Source of the DNA: Streptomyces qinzhouensis
Lineage (GTDB): Bacteria > Actinomycetota > Actinomycetes > Streptomycetales > Streptomycetaceae
NCBI RefSeq assembly: GCF_007856155.1
Contig: NZ_CP042266.1
Location: forward strand, 3,844,001 to 3,908,000
DNA length: 64,000 nucleotides
Direction: 5' to 3'
Position numbers and translations under genes: made by a program
Notes under the pieces: generated by a model
Databases searched by the model: none
What the model was told of the DNA's origin: nothing
The model's input: only the letters and a program-made list of their open reading frames with translations
In this document: piece by piece, positions 51,295-59,932 of the stretch
Layout of the letters: every line of letters begins with the position of its first letter
Numbering within the stretch: the stretch's first letter is position 1

Positions 51295-52970
51295 TGGGCG
51301 CCAGGAGCGGCCACGGCCCGAGCCAGGACCAAGACCAAGACCAGGAGCAGGAGCAGGACGACCGCGACTGGTGCTCCGACTGGGACCATGTTTTTGACCG
51401 CGGGTTCGACCGTGGGCTCGACCGTGGACCGGACGGATCCGTCCCGGTCCCGGCCCCCGGGACGGCCGCAGCACGATCCGGTCCGGACCTCGGGTCGGCA
51501 GACCGTCCGGAGCCTGACGCCGACCCCGACGAGCCGTTCGTCGACTTCGCCGAGGGCCTCGACGACGATCCCGTCCGGCCCCAGGGCGGCGATCGGAGCG
51601 CCGAGGGCGCCGAGGCGGGCGGGTCCGACGGTGTCGAGGACGCTCTCGCGCTCGTCGGGCGCCGGCCCGCCCCGCCGCCGGCCGGGAACGGCTCGTCGCC
51701 CGCTCCTGCGGCTCCGGCTCCGCAGCCGGACCGGCCCGCCGGCGCGTCCTCCGCCCGGCACCGGGCGCTCCCCTGGCCCGAGGCCCGCAGGCTGGCCGCC
51801 CGGACCGGCCGGGAGACCGCCCGCCGGACCGGAACCGACGGCGACCGGGTCCACCGGTCACCGCTGGAACGCTCCTTGGGGCTGGTGCTCGCCGAGGAGC
51901 TGCCCGCCCTCTGCGATCTGCCCTCCTTCGACACCTCGGCCATGGACGGCTGGGCGGTGGCCGGTCCCGGTCCCTGGACCGTCGACGGAGATGCCCCGGT
52001 CCTCGCCGGACGCGCCGACCCGGCCCCGCTGCCGGACGGCACCGCCGTAAGGATCGCCACCGGCGCCCGTGTACCACCGGAGACCACCGCGGTCATCCGT
52101 AGCGAGCACGCGTATCTCGACCGCACACGGCAGTTGCTCTCCGCCGGCCGCGCGGTCATCCCCGGCCAGGACATCCGCCCCCGGGCCCAGGAGTGCCGCT
52201 CCGGCGAACTTCTGCTGCCCGCCGGGACGCTGGTGACCCCCGCGGTCCTCGGGCTCGCCGCGGCGGCCGGCTACGACGCCCTGGCCGTCGTCGCCCGCCC
52301 CACGGTGGAGGTTCTCGTCCTCGGGGACGAACTCCTCGACAAGGGGCTTCCCCACGACGGTCTGATCCGGGACGCCCTCGGCCCCATGACCGGCCCCTGG
52401 CTGCGGGCGCTCGGCGCCGAGGTCGTCGCCACCCATCGGATCGGCGACGACGAGACCGCGCTGCACCACGCGGTGACCTCGTCCACCGCCGATCTCCTCG
52501 TCACCACGGGCGGTACGGCCGCCGGGCCCGTCGACCATGTCCATCCGGTCCTGCGGAAGGCGGGTGCCGAACTGCTGGTCGACGGGGTCGCCGCCCGCCC
52601 GGGACACCCGATGCTGCTGGCCCGGCTCCCGGGCGCACGGGGACCCCGCTGCCTTGTCGGACTGCCGGGCAACCCCCTCGCGGCCGTCTCCGCGCTGCTC
52701 ACCCTGGCCGCCCCGCTGCTGCGGGGACTGGCCGGACTGCCGGAGCCGGTCCCGTACACCGCGCCCGTACGGGACGAGGTCTCCGGTCATCCCCGGGACA
52801 CCCGTCTGGTACCCGTGGTCGACCTCGGCGCCATGCTGGTGCCGCTGCGCTACAACGGCCCGGCCATGCTGCGCGGTATCGCCGCGGCCGACGGGCTGGC
52901 CGTCGTCCCCCCGGGCGGCGCCGGTCCCGGGGACGAACTGGAGGTGCTGGACCTGCCGCTGGGCCGGTGA
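51294..52970 (+). CDS. moeA: Molybdopterin molybdotransferase MoeA with long acidic N-terminus
   Basis: A 558-residue enzyme that inserts molybdate into adenylated molybdopterin. ATG 51294 shares a base with the previous stop; GTG 51291 is the alternative. About 160 N-terminal residues are an extension: Asp/Gln/Glu repeats (DQDQDQEQEQ), FDRGFDRGLDRG repeats and disordered Pro/Ala, compared with about 410 residues for usual MoeA. The enzyme begins at WPEARRLA; FDTSAMDGWAV (active-site Asp) and the VTTGGTAAGPVDHV and LVGLPGNPLAAV motifs are intact, although typical enzymes have GGVS/GGTS at the former. Confidence 0.92.
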   Translation: MGARSGHGPSQDQDQDQEQEQDDRDWCSDWDHVFDRGFDRGLDRGPDGSVPVPAPGTAAARSGPDLGSADRPEPDADPDEPFVDFAEGLDDDPVRPQGGDRSAEGAEAGGSDGVEDALALVGRRPAPPPAGNGSSPAPAAPAPQPDRPAGASSARHRALPWPEARRLAARTGRETARRTGTDGDRVHRSPLERSLGLVLAEELPALCDLPSFDTSAMDGWAVAGPGPWTVDGDAPVLAGRADPAPLPDGTAVRIATGARVPPETTAVIRSEHAYLDRTRQLLSAGRAVIPGQDIRPRAQECRSGELLLPAGTLVTPAVLGLAAAAGYDALAVVARPTVEVLVLGDELLDKGLPHDGLIRDALGPMTGPWLRALGAEVVATHRIGDDETALHHAVTSSTADLLVTTGGTAAGPVDHVHPVLRKAGAELLVDGVAARPGHPMLLARLPGARGPRCLVGLPGNPLAAVSALLTLAAPLLRGLAGLPEPVPYTAPVRDEVSGHPRDTRLVPVVDLGAMLVPLRYNGPAMLRGIAAADGLAVVPPGGAGPGDELEVLDLPLGR

Positions 52971-53008
52971 GGACAACCGGCCGAAAGAGGCGCGAAAGAG
53001 GCGAGGGT

Positions 53009-53022
53009 GTTTCACGTGAAAC
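53009..53022. promoter_or_regulatory. parS site 3 (ParB centromere site)
   Basis: GTTTCACGTGAAAC, perfect consensus, inside a 22-base perfect palindrome (53005-53026). It lies 38 bases after moeA, between convergent genes. Confidence 0.92.
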
Positions 53023-53117
53023 ACCCCCAGTGACGCGGATCTGCCGCCTCGGCGACGCGGATCGGCCTCAGCGGCCGGACCGGTCTCGGTGCTGGATCAC
53101 CCTCGGCGCCGGAAGGC

Positions 53118-53186
53118 CGTCAGCAGTCGGTCGGCAGTCGGTCGGCAGTGGGCCGGTAGTCGGCCGGTAGTCGGTCAGTAGTCGGA
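53118..53186. repeat. Degenerate 10-11-bp repeats before the channel gene stop
   Basis: CAGTCGGTCGG/TAGTCGGCCGG-type units follow one another several times. They extend over the stop codon of the potassium channel gene at 53175, which ends in SDY. Confidence 0.65.
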
Positions 53187-54284
53187 CCCCTCCCGGCTGA
53201 TCGTGATCAGCCGGTCCCCGAACTTCAGGGTGGCCGACTCCGGGTCGGCGTAGTCCAGCATCTTCTTCCGTCGTACGACGGCGACCACCAGGTCCGTGGC
53301 TTCCCGGGGCGATCTGCCGATCTCCTCCTGGCGTACCGGACGCTCCGTGAGGCTCAGCCCGCGGCCGTGCGTCATCAGGTCTTCCAGAGTGTCGGCGACA
53401 TGCGGGCTGGCCGTCGACACTCCCAGCAGACGTCCCGCGGAACTGGAGCTGGTGACCACGGTGTCCGCGCCGCTCTGCTTCAGCAGGGGGACGTTCTCGT
53501 CCTCGCGGACCGCCACCACGATGGCTGCACGGCGATTGAGCTGGCGGGCCGTCAGCGTCACCAGGGTCGCCGTATCGTCGCGCTGGAGGGCGATGATCAC
53601 CCGGGTGGCCCGGTCCAGCTCCGCCTTCAGCAGGGTGCGGGAGCGGGTGGCGTCGCCCTGGACGGCGACCAGACCGTCGTTGTTGGCCGCGTCGATCGCC
53701 TTCTGCTGGGGATCGACCACCACGATCTTCTCTTTGGGCATGCCCTGGCCCTTGAGGGTCTCCACGGCATGCCGCCCCTTGGTGCCGTAACCGACGACCA
53801 CGACATGGTCCCGCATCCTGGAGCGCCAGCGGTGGACGCGCACCTGCTGGCGGGTGCGCTCGGTGAGCACCTCCAGGGTGGTGCCGACCAGGATGATCAG
53901 GAACACCACGCGCAGGGGCGTGATGACGAAGATATTGGTCAGCCGGGCGGCGTCACTGACGGGGGCGATATCGCCGTAACCCGTGGTGGAGAGAGTGACG
54001 GTGGTGTAGTAGGCGGCGTCGAGCAGATCGACCTTGCCGTCGGCGTTGTCGTTGTAGCCCGCACGGTCCAGCCAGACGAGCAGGGTGGTGACGGCGAGGA
54101 CCAGTATCGCCATCGCCAGCCGGCGCAGCACCTGCTGGAGCGGCGGGACGGCGGCCGCCGCGGGCATGGTGATGGAGCGTCCGGCCTCGGTGTCCTCCCG
54201 GGCCTCCGCCCGGGGGCGGGACCAGATGGTCCGCAGGATCGGGAACCTGCCCTCCTTGGACGGCGGATGTTCCTCTTCCTTCAT
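53175..54284 (-). CDS. Two-TM potassium channel with RCK/TrkA domain
   Basis: A 369-residue ion channel. ATG 54284 is preceded by GGAGGAGAC. A cytoplasmic lead (1-45) is followed by TM1 (about 58-75), the pore with selectivity filter TTVTLSTTGYGDI, and TM2 (about 112-135). The RCK module (about 155-369) has the Rossmann start VVVVGYGTKGRHAVETL and a TrkA-C-like end with GDRLITISREG. It would be a ligand-gated K+ channel. A paralogous RCK-only gene is divergent, 175 bases away. Confidence 0.92.
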   Translation of the reverse strand: MKEEEHPPSKEGRFPILRTIWSRPRAEAREDTEAGRSITMPAAAAVPPLQQVLRRLAMAILVLAVTTLLVWLDRAGYNDNADGKVDLLDAAYYTTVTLSTTGYGDIAPVSDAARLTNIFVITPLRVVFLIILVGTTLEVLTERTRQQVRVHRWRSRMRDHVVVVGYGTKGRHAVETLKGQGMPKEKIVVVDPQQKAIDAANNDGLVAVQGDATRSRTLLKAELDRATRVIIALQRDDTATLVTLTARQLNRRAAIVVAVREDENVPLLKQSGADTVVTSSSSAGRLLGVSTASPHVADTLEDLMTHGRGLSLTERPVRQEEIGRSPREATDLVVAVVRRKKMLDYADPESATLKFGDRLITISREGSDY

Positions 54285-54458
54285 CGGCTGTCTCCTCCGG
54301 CATTGGCCGTCGTGCGGGGCATGGGTGACCATGGTCGCGGATCCGTCCGGGTAAGTCTCGCCGGGTTCGATCGGATGTGCCGGAATCACCGGGAACGACG
54401 TATGAGGTACGACGTACGGCGAGATGCCCGGACGGGACTGGGAGGAGGAGGCCGGACC

Positions 54459-55109
54459 ATGCGCGATCACACGATCATCGTCGGCTTCGGAACGAAGGGC
54501 CGCTCGGCGTTGCAGACGCTGATGGCGACGGGGCTGAGGAAAGACCAGGTCATTGTTGTCGACCCCAGTAGCAAGGTCATCGAGTCGGCAGCCGCCGAGG
54601 GGATCGAGGGGGTCGTCGGCGATGCGACTCGCAGTGGGGTACTGCTCCGTGCCGAGGTCCAGCGGGCCCGGCAGATCGTCATCGCGACCCAGCGCGACGA
54701 CACGGCCGTCCTGGTGACGCTCACGGCCCGGCAGCTCAACCGCCAGACCAAGATCGTGGCGGCGGTCCGGGAGGAGGAGAACGGTCCGCTGCTGCGCCAG
54801 TCGGGGGCCGATACGGTCATCACCAGCGCCAGCGCCGCCGGACGGCTGCTGGGGCTCTCCGTCCTCAGCCCCAGCGCCGGGGCGGTGATGGAGGATCTGA
54901 TCCACCAGGGCAGCGGTCTCGACCTCGTCGAGCGGCCGGTGATAAAGGCAGAGGTGGGGCGGGATGTGCGGGATACCGGCGATCTGGTGGTGAGCGTACT
55001 GCGGGGGCATCGGCTGATCGGGTACGACGACCCTGCGGCGAGCCCGCTCCAGTTGACGGACCGTCTGATCACGATCGTCCGGGCGGGTTCCGCCGAGGGC
55101 GACGGGTAG
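54459..55109 (+). CDS. RCK/TrkA NAD-binding protein lacking a channel
   Basis: A 216-residue protein with ATG 54459 and a strong GGAGGAGGAGG site. It is only the RCK module: TIIVGFGTKGRSALQTL nucleotide motif, an N-domain and a C-domain ending TDRLITIVRAG. It aligns along its whole length with the RCK part of the divergent channel, including the long shared block VTLTARQLNRQ and QSGADTVITSASAAGRLLG. It could join the channel's gating ring as a heteromer, or regulate another Trk-like transporter. It has no membrane segment. Confidence 0.9.
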   Translation: MRDHTIIVGFGTKGRSALQTLMATGLRKDQVIVVDPSSKVIESAAAEGIEGVVGDATRSGVLLRAEVQRARQIVIATQRDDTAVLVTLTARQLNRQTKIVAAVREEENGPLLRQSGADTVITSASAAGRLLGLSVLSPSAGAVMEDLIHQGSGLDLVERPVIKAEVGRDVRDTGDLVVSVLRGHRLIGYDDPAASPLQLTDRLITIVRAGSAEGDG

Positions 55110-55175
55110 CGGGCACCCGCGGCGCCCCGGGGCGTCCCGGCCGGAGCGGCGGGGCGCGGGAGTAGCCTCGCGGCC

Positions 55176-56153
55176 ATGCATGCGATCACGATTCCGGAAC
55201 CCGGTGGCCCCGAAGCGCTGGTCTGGGCCGAGGTGCCCGACCCCGTGCCCGGTGAGGGCGAACTGCTCGTCGAGGTGGCGGCGAGCGGGGTCAACCGCGC
55301 CGATCTGCTGCAGCGGCAGGGCCGCTACGACCCCCCGCCGGGGGCCTCGCCCTATCCGGGGCTGGAGTGCGCGGGCCGGGTCGTCGGGATCGGCCCGAGT
55401 GTGTCGGGGTGGACGCTCGGCGAAGAGGTGTGCGCCCTGCTCGCGGGCGGCGGGTACGCGGAGAAGGTCGCGGTGCCGGCCGGTCAGGTACTGCCGGTGC
55501 CGAAGGGTGTCGACCTGGCGACGGCCGCTGCCCTGCCGGAGGTCACCGCGACGGTCTGGTCGAACATGTTCATGGTTGCCCAGCTGCGGCCCGGTGAGAC
55601 CGTGCTGGTCCACGGCGGGGCGAGCGGTATCGGCACGATGGCGATTCAGCTCGCGAAGGCGGTCGGGGCCCGGGTGGCGGTCACCGCGGGCAGCCCGGAG
55701 AAGCTGGCGCGCTGTGCCGAGCTGGGGGCGGACATCCTCATCGACTACCGGCGGCAGGACTTCGTCGACGAACTGCGCCGGGCCACCAACGGCGACGGCG
55801 CGGATGTCGTCCTGGACATCATGGGCGCGGAGTACCTGGACCGGAATGTGCGGGCGCTGGCGGTCAACGGGCGGCTCGCCGTGATCGGCCTCCAGAGCGG
55901 GGTGAAGGGCGAACTCAATCTGGCGACGCTGCTCGGGAAGCGGGCGGCCATCACGGCGACCTCGCTGCGGGCCCGGCCCCTGAAGGAGAAGGCGGCCATC
56001 GTGGCGGCGGTACGGGAGCATGTCTGGCCACTGGTCGAGTCGGGCCGGGTCCGGGCCGTCATCGACCGGGAGTTCCCGCTGCGGGATGCGGCGGCGGCCC
56101 ATGAGGCACTGGACTCGGGGACGCACGTGGGCAAGCTGCTGCTCCGCACCTGA
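55176..56153 (+). CDS. NAD(P)H:quinone oxidoreductase, zinc-free MDR family
   Basis: A 325-residue medium-chain reductase of the QOR/PIG3 type, which would reduce quinones or enoyl compounds with NADPH. The catalytic domain starts VWAEVPDPVPGEGELLVEVAASGVNRADLLQRQGRYDPPPG and the cofactor domain holds VLVHGGASGIGTMAIQLAKAVGARV. The zinc-ligand residues of true alcohol dehydrogenases are missing. The stop falls inside a 15-bp repeat array. It is 67 bases from the RCK gene on the same strand. Confidence 0.94.
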   Translation: MHAITIPEPGGPEALVWAEVPDPVPGEGELLVEVAASGVNRADLLQRQGRYDPPPGASPYPGLECAGRVVGIGPSVSGWTLGEEVCALLAGGGYAEKVAVPAGQVLPVPKGVDLATAAALPEVTATVWSNMFMVAQLRPGETVLVHGGASGIGTMAIQLAKAVGARVAVTAGSPEKLARCAELGADILIDYRRQDFVDELRRATNGDGADVVLDIMGAEYLDRNVRALAVNGRLAVIGLQSGVKGELNLATLLGKRAAITATSLRARPLKEKAAIVAAVREHVWPLVESGRVRAVIDREFPLRDAAAAHEALDSGTHVGKLLLRT

Positions 56154-56205
56154 GCCTCCAGCACCTGAGCCTCCAGCACCTACACCTCCGGTACGTAAGC
56201 CTCCG
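56146..56205. repeat. Four 15-bp tandem repeats at the 3' end of the oxidoreductase gene
   Basis: GCACCTGAGCCTCCA is the unit; the first two copies (56146, 56161) are identical and the next two are degenerate (56176, 56191). The gene's stop codon (56151-56153) lies in the first copy. Confidence 0.85.
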
Positions 56206-56311
56206 GTGCCCAAGGCCGCGATGCCGAAGGGGCCGGTACCCGTACTCGAGGCCGAGAACGAGACCGGTCCGCCGGGCTCGTACCGGACGCCGTACCGCTC
56301 GTCGGTGCGTG

Positions 56312-56836
56312 TCAGGTGCCGGTGGCGGGGCGCTGGAGCTGAGGGGGTACCTCACCCGGGGAGGGGAGATTCCTGAAGAAGCGCAGGGACTCCTCCTCGC
56401 GGATGCGGAGGATCTGGGCGACCAGCTCATGGGCGGCTCCGGGGTCGGGCCGGCCGCCCGCGGTTGCCTTGGCGGAGGCGTAGGTGGCGTAGGCGCGGGT
56501 GAGGTCGGTCTCCGTCTGGCGGAGCAGGACCCAGGAGGTGTCCCAGCGGTAGAACTCCTTGAGCGCGGTACTGATCGCCACCAGGCAGCCGACGCCGGAG
56601 ATGACGACGTTCTTGTACGGCAGATCCAGGATGGTGAGCAGGGGCAGTGCCGCGGCGCTGAGGATCGTGACGACGCCGCTGGCACGGTAGAAGCGCCGGT
56701 TGCGGTGGGCGCGCCGATCGTAGAAGTCGATCAATTCGCGTACGTACACTTCGACGCTCGTGGCGAAGTCGGTGTCCGTTTCGAGCAGGCGCGGTGTCGT
56801 GGAAGCCGGACGGCGGCGGGTGCCTGTTTCGTGCAC
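56312..56836 (-). CDS. Two-TM DUF4231/SLATT-like membrane protein
   Basis: A 174-residue protein from GTG 56836 (AGGAGA six bases upstream). After about 45 residues containing an acidic helix (VEVYVRELIDFYDRRAHRNRRFYR) come two closely spaced membrane helices, about 51-68 and 76-95, then a helical C-terminal part (WVLLRQTETDLTRAYATYASA and EILRIREEESLRFF). This layout is that of DUF4231, related to SLATT 2TM proteins that act as membrane effectors in nucleotide-signal conflict systems. Fifth and last gene of the Hsp70 operon, 65 bases after the phospholipase. Confidence 0.8.
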   Translation of the reverse strand: MHETGTRRRPASTTPRLLETDTDFATSVEVYVRELIDFYDRRAHRNRRFYRASGVVTILSAAALPLLTILDLPYKNVVISGVGCLVAISTALKEFYRWDTSWVLLRQTETDLTRAYATYASAKATAGGRPDPGAAHELVAQILRIREEESLRFFRNLPSPGEVPPQLQRPATGT

Positions 56837-56901
56837 GGGGTCTCCTGGAGCGGGTCGGAAGCCTGGTCGGCCGGGCCGGAGGGACGGGGCGGGCCCGTGG
56901 T

Positions 56902-58053
56902 TCACGGCGGTGTTGCGCTCCGCAGCCGTCTCAGGGCGGACAGCATCGTGGACTCGGCGTCGTCGAGGAATCTGCGGCTTTCCAGCAGCTTCTCGGTCTC
57001 TCCGAAGCGTGCCGCGGCGTCGCGGTAGCCGAGTGCCCGCAGCGCGTCCACGCGTTCGGGTGAGAAGGACATGAGAGCGGTCAGTGGCCCGAGCGGACCG
57101 GGCGGGGTGAGCGGGAGGCTGGGCCGGATGTCGACCCGGACGAGGCCGGTCGCCGCGCCCGGTACGACCCGGGCGTCCGGGTGCAGATGCACGACGACGA
57201 GAACGTCGCAGTGCTCCTCCTCGGCGAACGCCCGTACCGGAGTCCGGTCCCCGCGGCCCAGACCGCCGTCGAGGTACGCGCATCCGTCGATCACCCGGGT
57301 CGGGAAGACGAACGGCAGCGCGGCGCTCGCCAGCACCGCCTCCCGAATCTGCGGCGGTGCCAGGTCGTTCAGCCGGATGATGCCGGCCCGGGCACCGCCC
57401 ATCCAGCGGGCGAACTCCGCCAGATACCGGAGTTGTTCGGGTACCGCCTGCCGGTCCATCAACGGGTAGGCCGTGACCCACAGCGGCCGGCCCGCCGTGA
57501 TGCGCTCGGCGTCGACCGCCTGGTCGACCAGTTCCTCGAGCAGCGCCAGGCGGCTTTTGAGGGCGGTCAGACGCCGGCGGAACATCTTCATCTGACGGGC
57601 CGTGCCCTCCACGGCGACACCTGCGGCGTCCAGCGGCAACCCCCGGTACTCGGAGGGCGCGACCCCCATGCGGGTGGAGAAGCGTTCCCAGAACGAGGCC
57701 AGCCGTTCGACCCCGTGGAAGAGGGATTCCTCACTGGCCAGTACGGCGCCGTTGAGGGCGCCGATGCTGGTGCCGGCGATGGCGGAGATCCGTGTGCCCC
57801 GCTCCGCCAGATAGTCCAGAACCCCCAGTTCGTAGGCGCCCTTGGCGCCGCCGCCGGCCAGCACCAGCCCGATCCTCAGGGGTGCGAACGGGACCGGCGG
57901 CGCCGGACGCCGGACGGCAGGACCGGCCCGCGGGTCCCGCCGCGGGGCCTCCGGTGGGTCCTGTCGCGGGGCCGGGCGACGCGGGTACCCGGAGCGCCCG
58001 GACAGCTCCAGCGCCTGCCGCGCGAGGCCGTTGAAGTCGTCCTGCCCGGTCAT
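56902..58053 (-). CDS. Patatin-like phospholipase
   Basis: A 383-residue putative lipid acyl hydrolase. A disordered N-terminus (about 1-55) leads to the patatin domain at about 58-270: the oxyanion motif GLVLAGGGAKGAYELGVL, the nucleophile Ser in AGTSIGALNGAVLAS and the catalytic Asp in YLDGGLGRGDRT. The Ser-Asp dyad is complete. The C-terminus (about 290-383) has a helical part rich in Arg, Ala and Leu. Bacterial patatins act as toxins or as defence effectors that damage membranes. Start ATG 58053 shares one base with the preceding stop. Regulation is presumably by the operon's chaperone-like proteins. Confidence 0.9.
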   Translation of the reverse strand: MTGQDDFNGLARQALELSGRSGYPRRPAPRQDPPEAPRRDPRAGPAVRRPAPPVPFAPLRIGLVLAGGGAKGAYELGVLDYLAERGTRISAIAGTSIGALNGAVLASEESLFHGVERLASFWERFSTRMGVAPSEYRGLPLDAAGVAVEGTARQMKMFRRRLTALKSRLALLEELVDQAVDAERITAGRPLWVTAYPLMDRQAVPEQLRYLAEFARWMGGARAGIIRLNDLAPPQIREAVLASAALPFVFPTRVIDGCAYLDGGLGRGDRTPVRAFAEEEHCDVLVVVHLHPDARVVPGAATGLVRVDIRPSLPLTPPGPLGPLTALMSFSPERVDALRALGYRDAAARFGETEKLLESRRFLDDAESTMLSALRRLRSATPP

Positions 58054-59042
58054 CACACGCTCCCGAGCGCCCGCAGCCGGGAGCGCCGTGAATCCGCTTC
58101 CGCGAACTGCTCCCTGATGATGTGGCGCACCAGTTCCTCGACGCTCAGGCTGGCGGCGACGTAGTCCGGGCCGTTTCCGACGGCACTGCGCAGCGCAGCC
58201 ACCGCGGCGGCGTCCGGATCGACACCCTCCACCGTGGTCGCCAGCGCCGCCTTTCTCAGCGCGGAGCTCAGCGGACCGCGGGCCCCTGTCAGCGCCGCCG
58301 GTACGCCTTCGCCCAGCAGCTCGGCCAGCATGACGCGGTGTTCGTCGCTGGGCAGCCGGCGGGCCGCCTCGGCCAGCAGGTTCACCAGCGGCCTGACATC
58401 GTCGTACCACGGCGTCGGTGGGTCCTGGAGCATCCGCTCGGCGAGCTCGCGCTCGACACCGGCTCCGGGCTTCGAGGCGGCGAACTCCCCGGCGGGGCCA
58501 CCGGCCACCTCCCGGGCGAGCAGTATCGCTCCGGCCAGCCAGCCCAGGTTCGGGCCGGGGCGCGGATGCCGCCACCGGCGTGCCGCACGGTCGACGGCCA
58601 GACTGCTCTCCACCCTGCGCAGCCGCTCGTCGTGCTCGGCCAGCCCCCGCCCGGTCTGCTCGGCGAGCTTCGCCAGTACGACCCCCAGGCCGTCGACTCC
58701 TCCTTCGGCCCACTGGAGGCGGGCTTCGAGCCGGTCCACGCGGTCGCGCACCCGGGTCACTTCGTCGGTGACCTCGGCGACCACGAGGTCGGTGACCGCG
58801 AGCCGGTCCGCGAGATCGGAGAGCCACGCCAGGGTGCCGCGCTGGGCACCGACCAGGGCTCCGGTGACGACGAGGTCCCGGCGGCGCCCGCGCCCGGTGA
58901 CCTGAGCGAGCAGCCGGGCGAAGAAGCCCTCGCGTGCCGTGGCCCGCACCAGATCGTCCGCGGTGTGCAGATCGTTGAGCAGCTCCAGCAGCAGCCGGTC
59001 GTCGACCAGCGGGACACCGCGGGCGATGTCCGACAGATTCAT
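58053..59042 (-). CDS. Unknown helical protein with central coiled coil
   Basis: A 329-residue protein in the Hsp70 operon with no recognised domain. It begins MNLSDIARGVPLVDDRLLLELLNDLHTADDL, then a basic stretch (GRGRRRDLVV), a coiled coil at about 85-150 (LVVAEVTDEVTRVRDRVDRLEARLQW), a less regular central part (WLAGAILLAREVAG), and helical C-terminal segments (PLVNLLAEAARRLPSDEHRVMLAELLGEGV). There is no signal peptide or clear membrane helix. It overlaps the gene before it (ATGA) and shares a base with the phospholipase start, so strict co-expression is expected. Confidence 0.72.
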   Translation of the reverse strand: MNLSDIARGVPLVDDRLLLELLNDLHTADDLVRATAREGFFARLLAQVTGRGRRRDLVVTGALVGAQRGTLAWLSDLADRLAVTDLVVAEVTDEVTRVRDRVDRLEARLQWAEGGVDGLGVVLAKLAEQTGRGLAEHDERLRRVESSLAVDRAARRWRHPRPGPNLGWLAGAILLAREVAGGPAGEFAASKPGAGVERELAERMLQDPPTPWYDDVRPLVNLLAEAARRLPSDEHRVMLAELLGEGVPAALTGARGPLSSALRKAALATTVEGVDPDAAAVAALRSAVGNGPDYVAASLSVEELVRHIIREQFAEADSRRSRLRALGSV

Positions 59043-59929
59043 CGGCCCGCCCCCGGGCGGATGACCGGGGCGACGAAGACGATCGGCTGGGTGAGGGCCT
59101 GCGGCCGGTCGCCCGCTATGACATACGCGGGCGCGATCAGGAATTCCGGGGGCGCGCCGTCGCTCTGTTTGCCGTCCCATGCCTCGTAGCGATCCGGGGG
59201 CAGTACGGTCACGTCGGCCAGGAAGTCCAGGTGCCCGGTGTGCGGCAGGCCCACGACGGCGTCGCGCAGCGTCGCCGCCTTGCGGAACGCCGTACCGAAC
59301 TGCGCCTGGAAGTCGGGAACCTCCGTCGTCAGTCCGAGCCGGCGCAGTTCGGCGACGATCTGCTCCTGTTTTCTGGCCATCGGCTGGTCCAGAGGTTCGA
59401 AGAGCAGCTCCACGAGCCTGCGGGCGGTCTCCGCCCGGCGCCGCGCCAGGTCCGTGTCGCCTTCGCCGTCCAGCCGCGGGCAGAGCAGCCGTACCAGGAA
59501 GCGCACTTCCTGCCGTACCAGCCTGCGGTAGTCCTGGGCGAGGTCGAGATGGCGACGGTGGACGTCGGAGGTGGCGCTGCCGCCGGCGATCGCGTTGCGG
59601 ACCCCCTGGTCGCGCAGGGCGTCCAGGACCCGTTCGACGTTACGGGCGACCGCGTCGACGCGCTCGTTCAGGTCTGCCACGGCGCGGAGCACCGCCGCCT
59701 GATCGCTTGCCGCCGTCGACATGAGCTGGTGGGTCTGCTGCCGTAACTCGGTGACGATCTGATGGCGCAGCCATTCGTGGCCGGCGGCCATATCGCTCTG
59801 CGATGCGGGTTTCCTCTCCGGCGGCGAGGGTTTTCCGCTGTTTCCCCTTCTCCCAAAGAGATTCATGTCCTCCGGCTCCGTCGGCCCGCGCCGGTTGTCG
59901 TCGTATGTGCCGAATCTGTCGTTCTGCAT
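59039..59929 (-). CDS. Unknown coiled-coil protein coupled to Hsp70
   Basis: A 296-residue protein starting three bases after the Hsp70 stop. A polar N-terminus (1-45) is followed by a coiled coil at about 55-110 (VADLNERVDAVARNVERVLDALRDQGV), then helices (YRRLVRQEVRFLVRLLCPRLDGE, RRLVELLFEPLDQPMARKQEQIVAELRRLGL) and a C-terminal region with LADVTVLPPDRYEAW. A long helix before a compact C-terminal part loosely recalls GrpE, the Hsp70 nucleotide-exchange factor, but no signature is convincing. The position makes an Hsp70 cofactor role the first idea to test. Confidence 0.7.
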   Translation of the reverse strand: MQNDRFGTYDDNRRGPTEPEDMNLFGRRGNSGKPSPPERKPASQSDMAAGHEWLRHQIVTELRQQTHQLMSTAASDQAAVLRAVADLNERVDAVARNVERVLDALRDQGVRNAIAGGSATSDVHRRHLDLAQDYRRLVRQEVRFLVRLLCPRLDGEGDTDLARRRAETARRLVELLFEPLDQPMARKQEQIVAELRRLGLTTEVPDFQAQFGTAFRKAATLRDAVVGLPHTGHLDFLADVTVLPPDRYEAWDGKQSDGAPPEFLIAPAYVIAGDRPQALTQPIVFVAPVIRPGAGR

Positions 59930-59932
59930 GGA

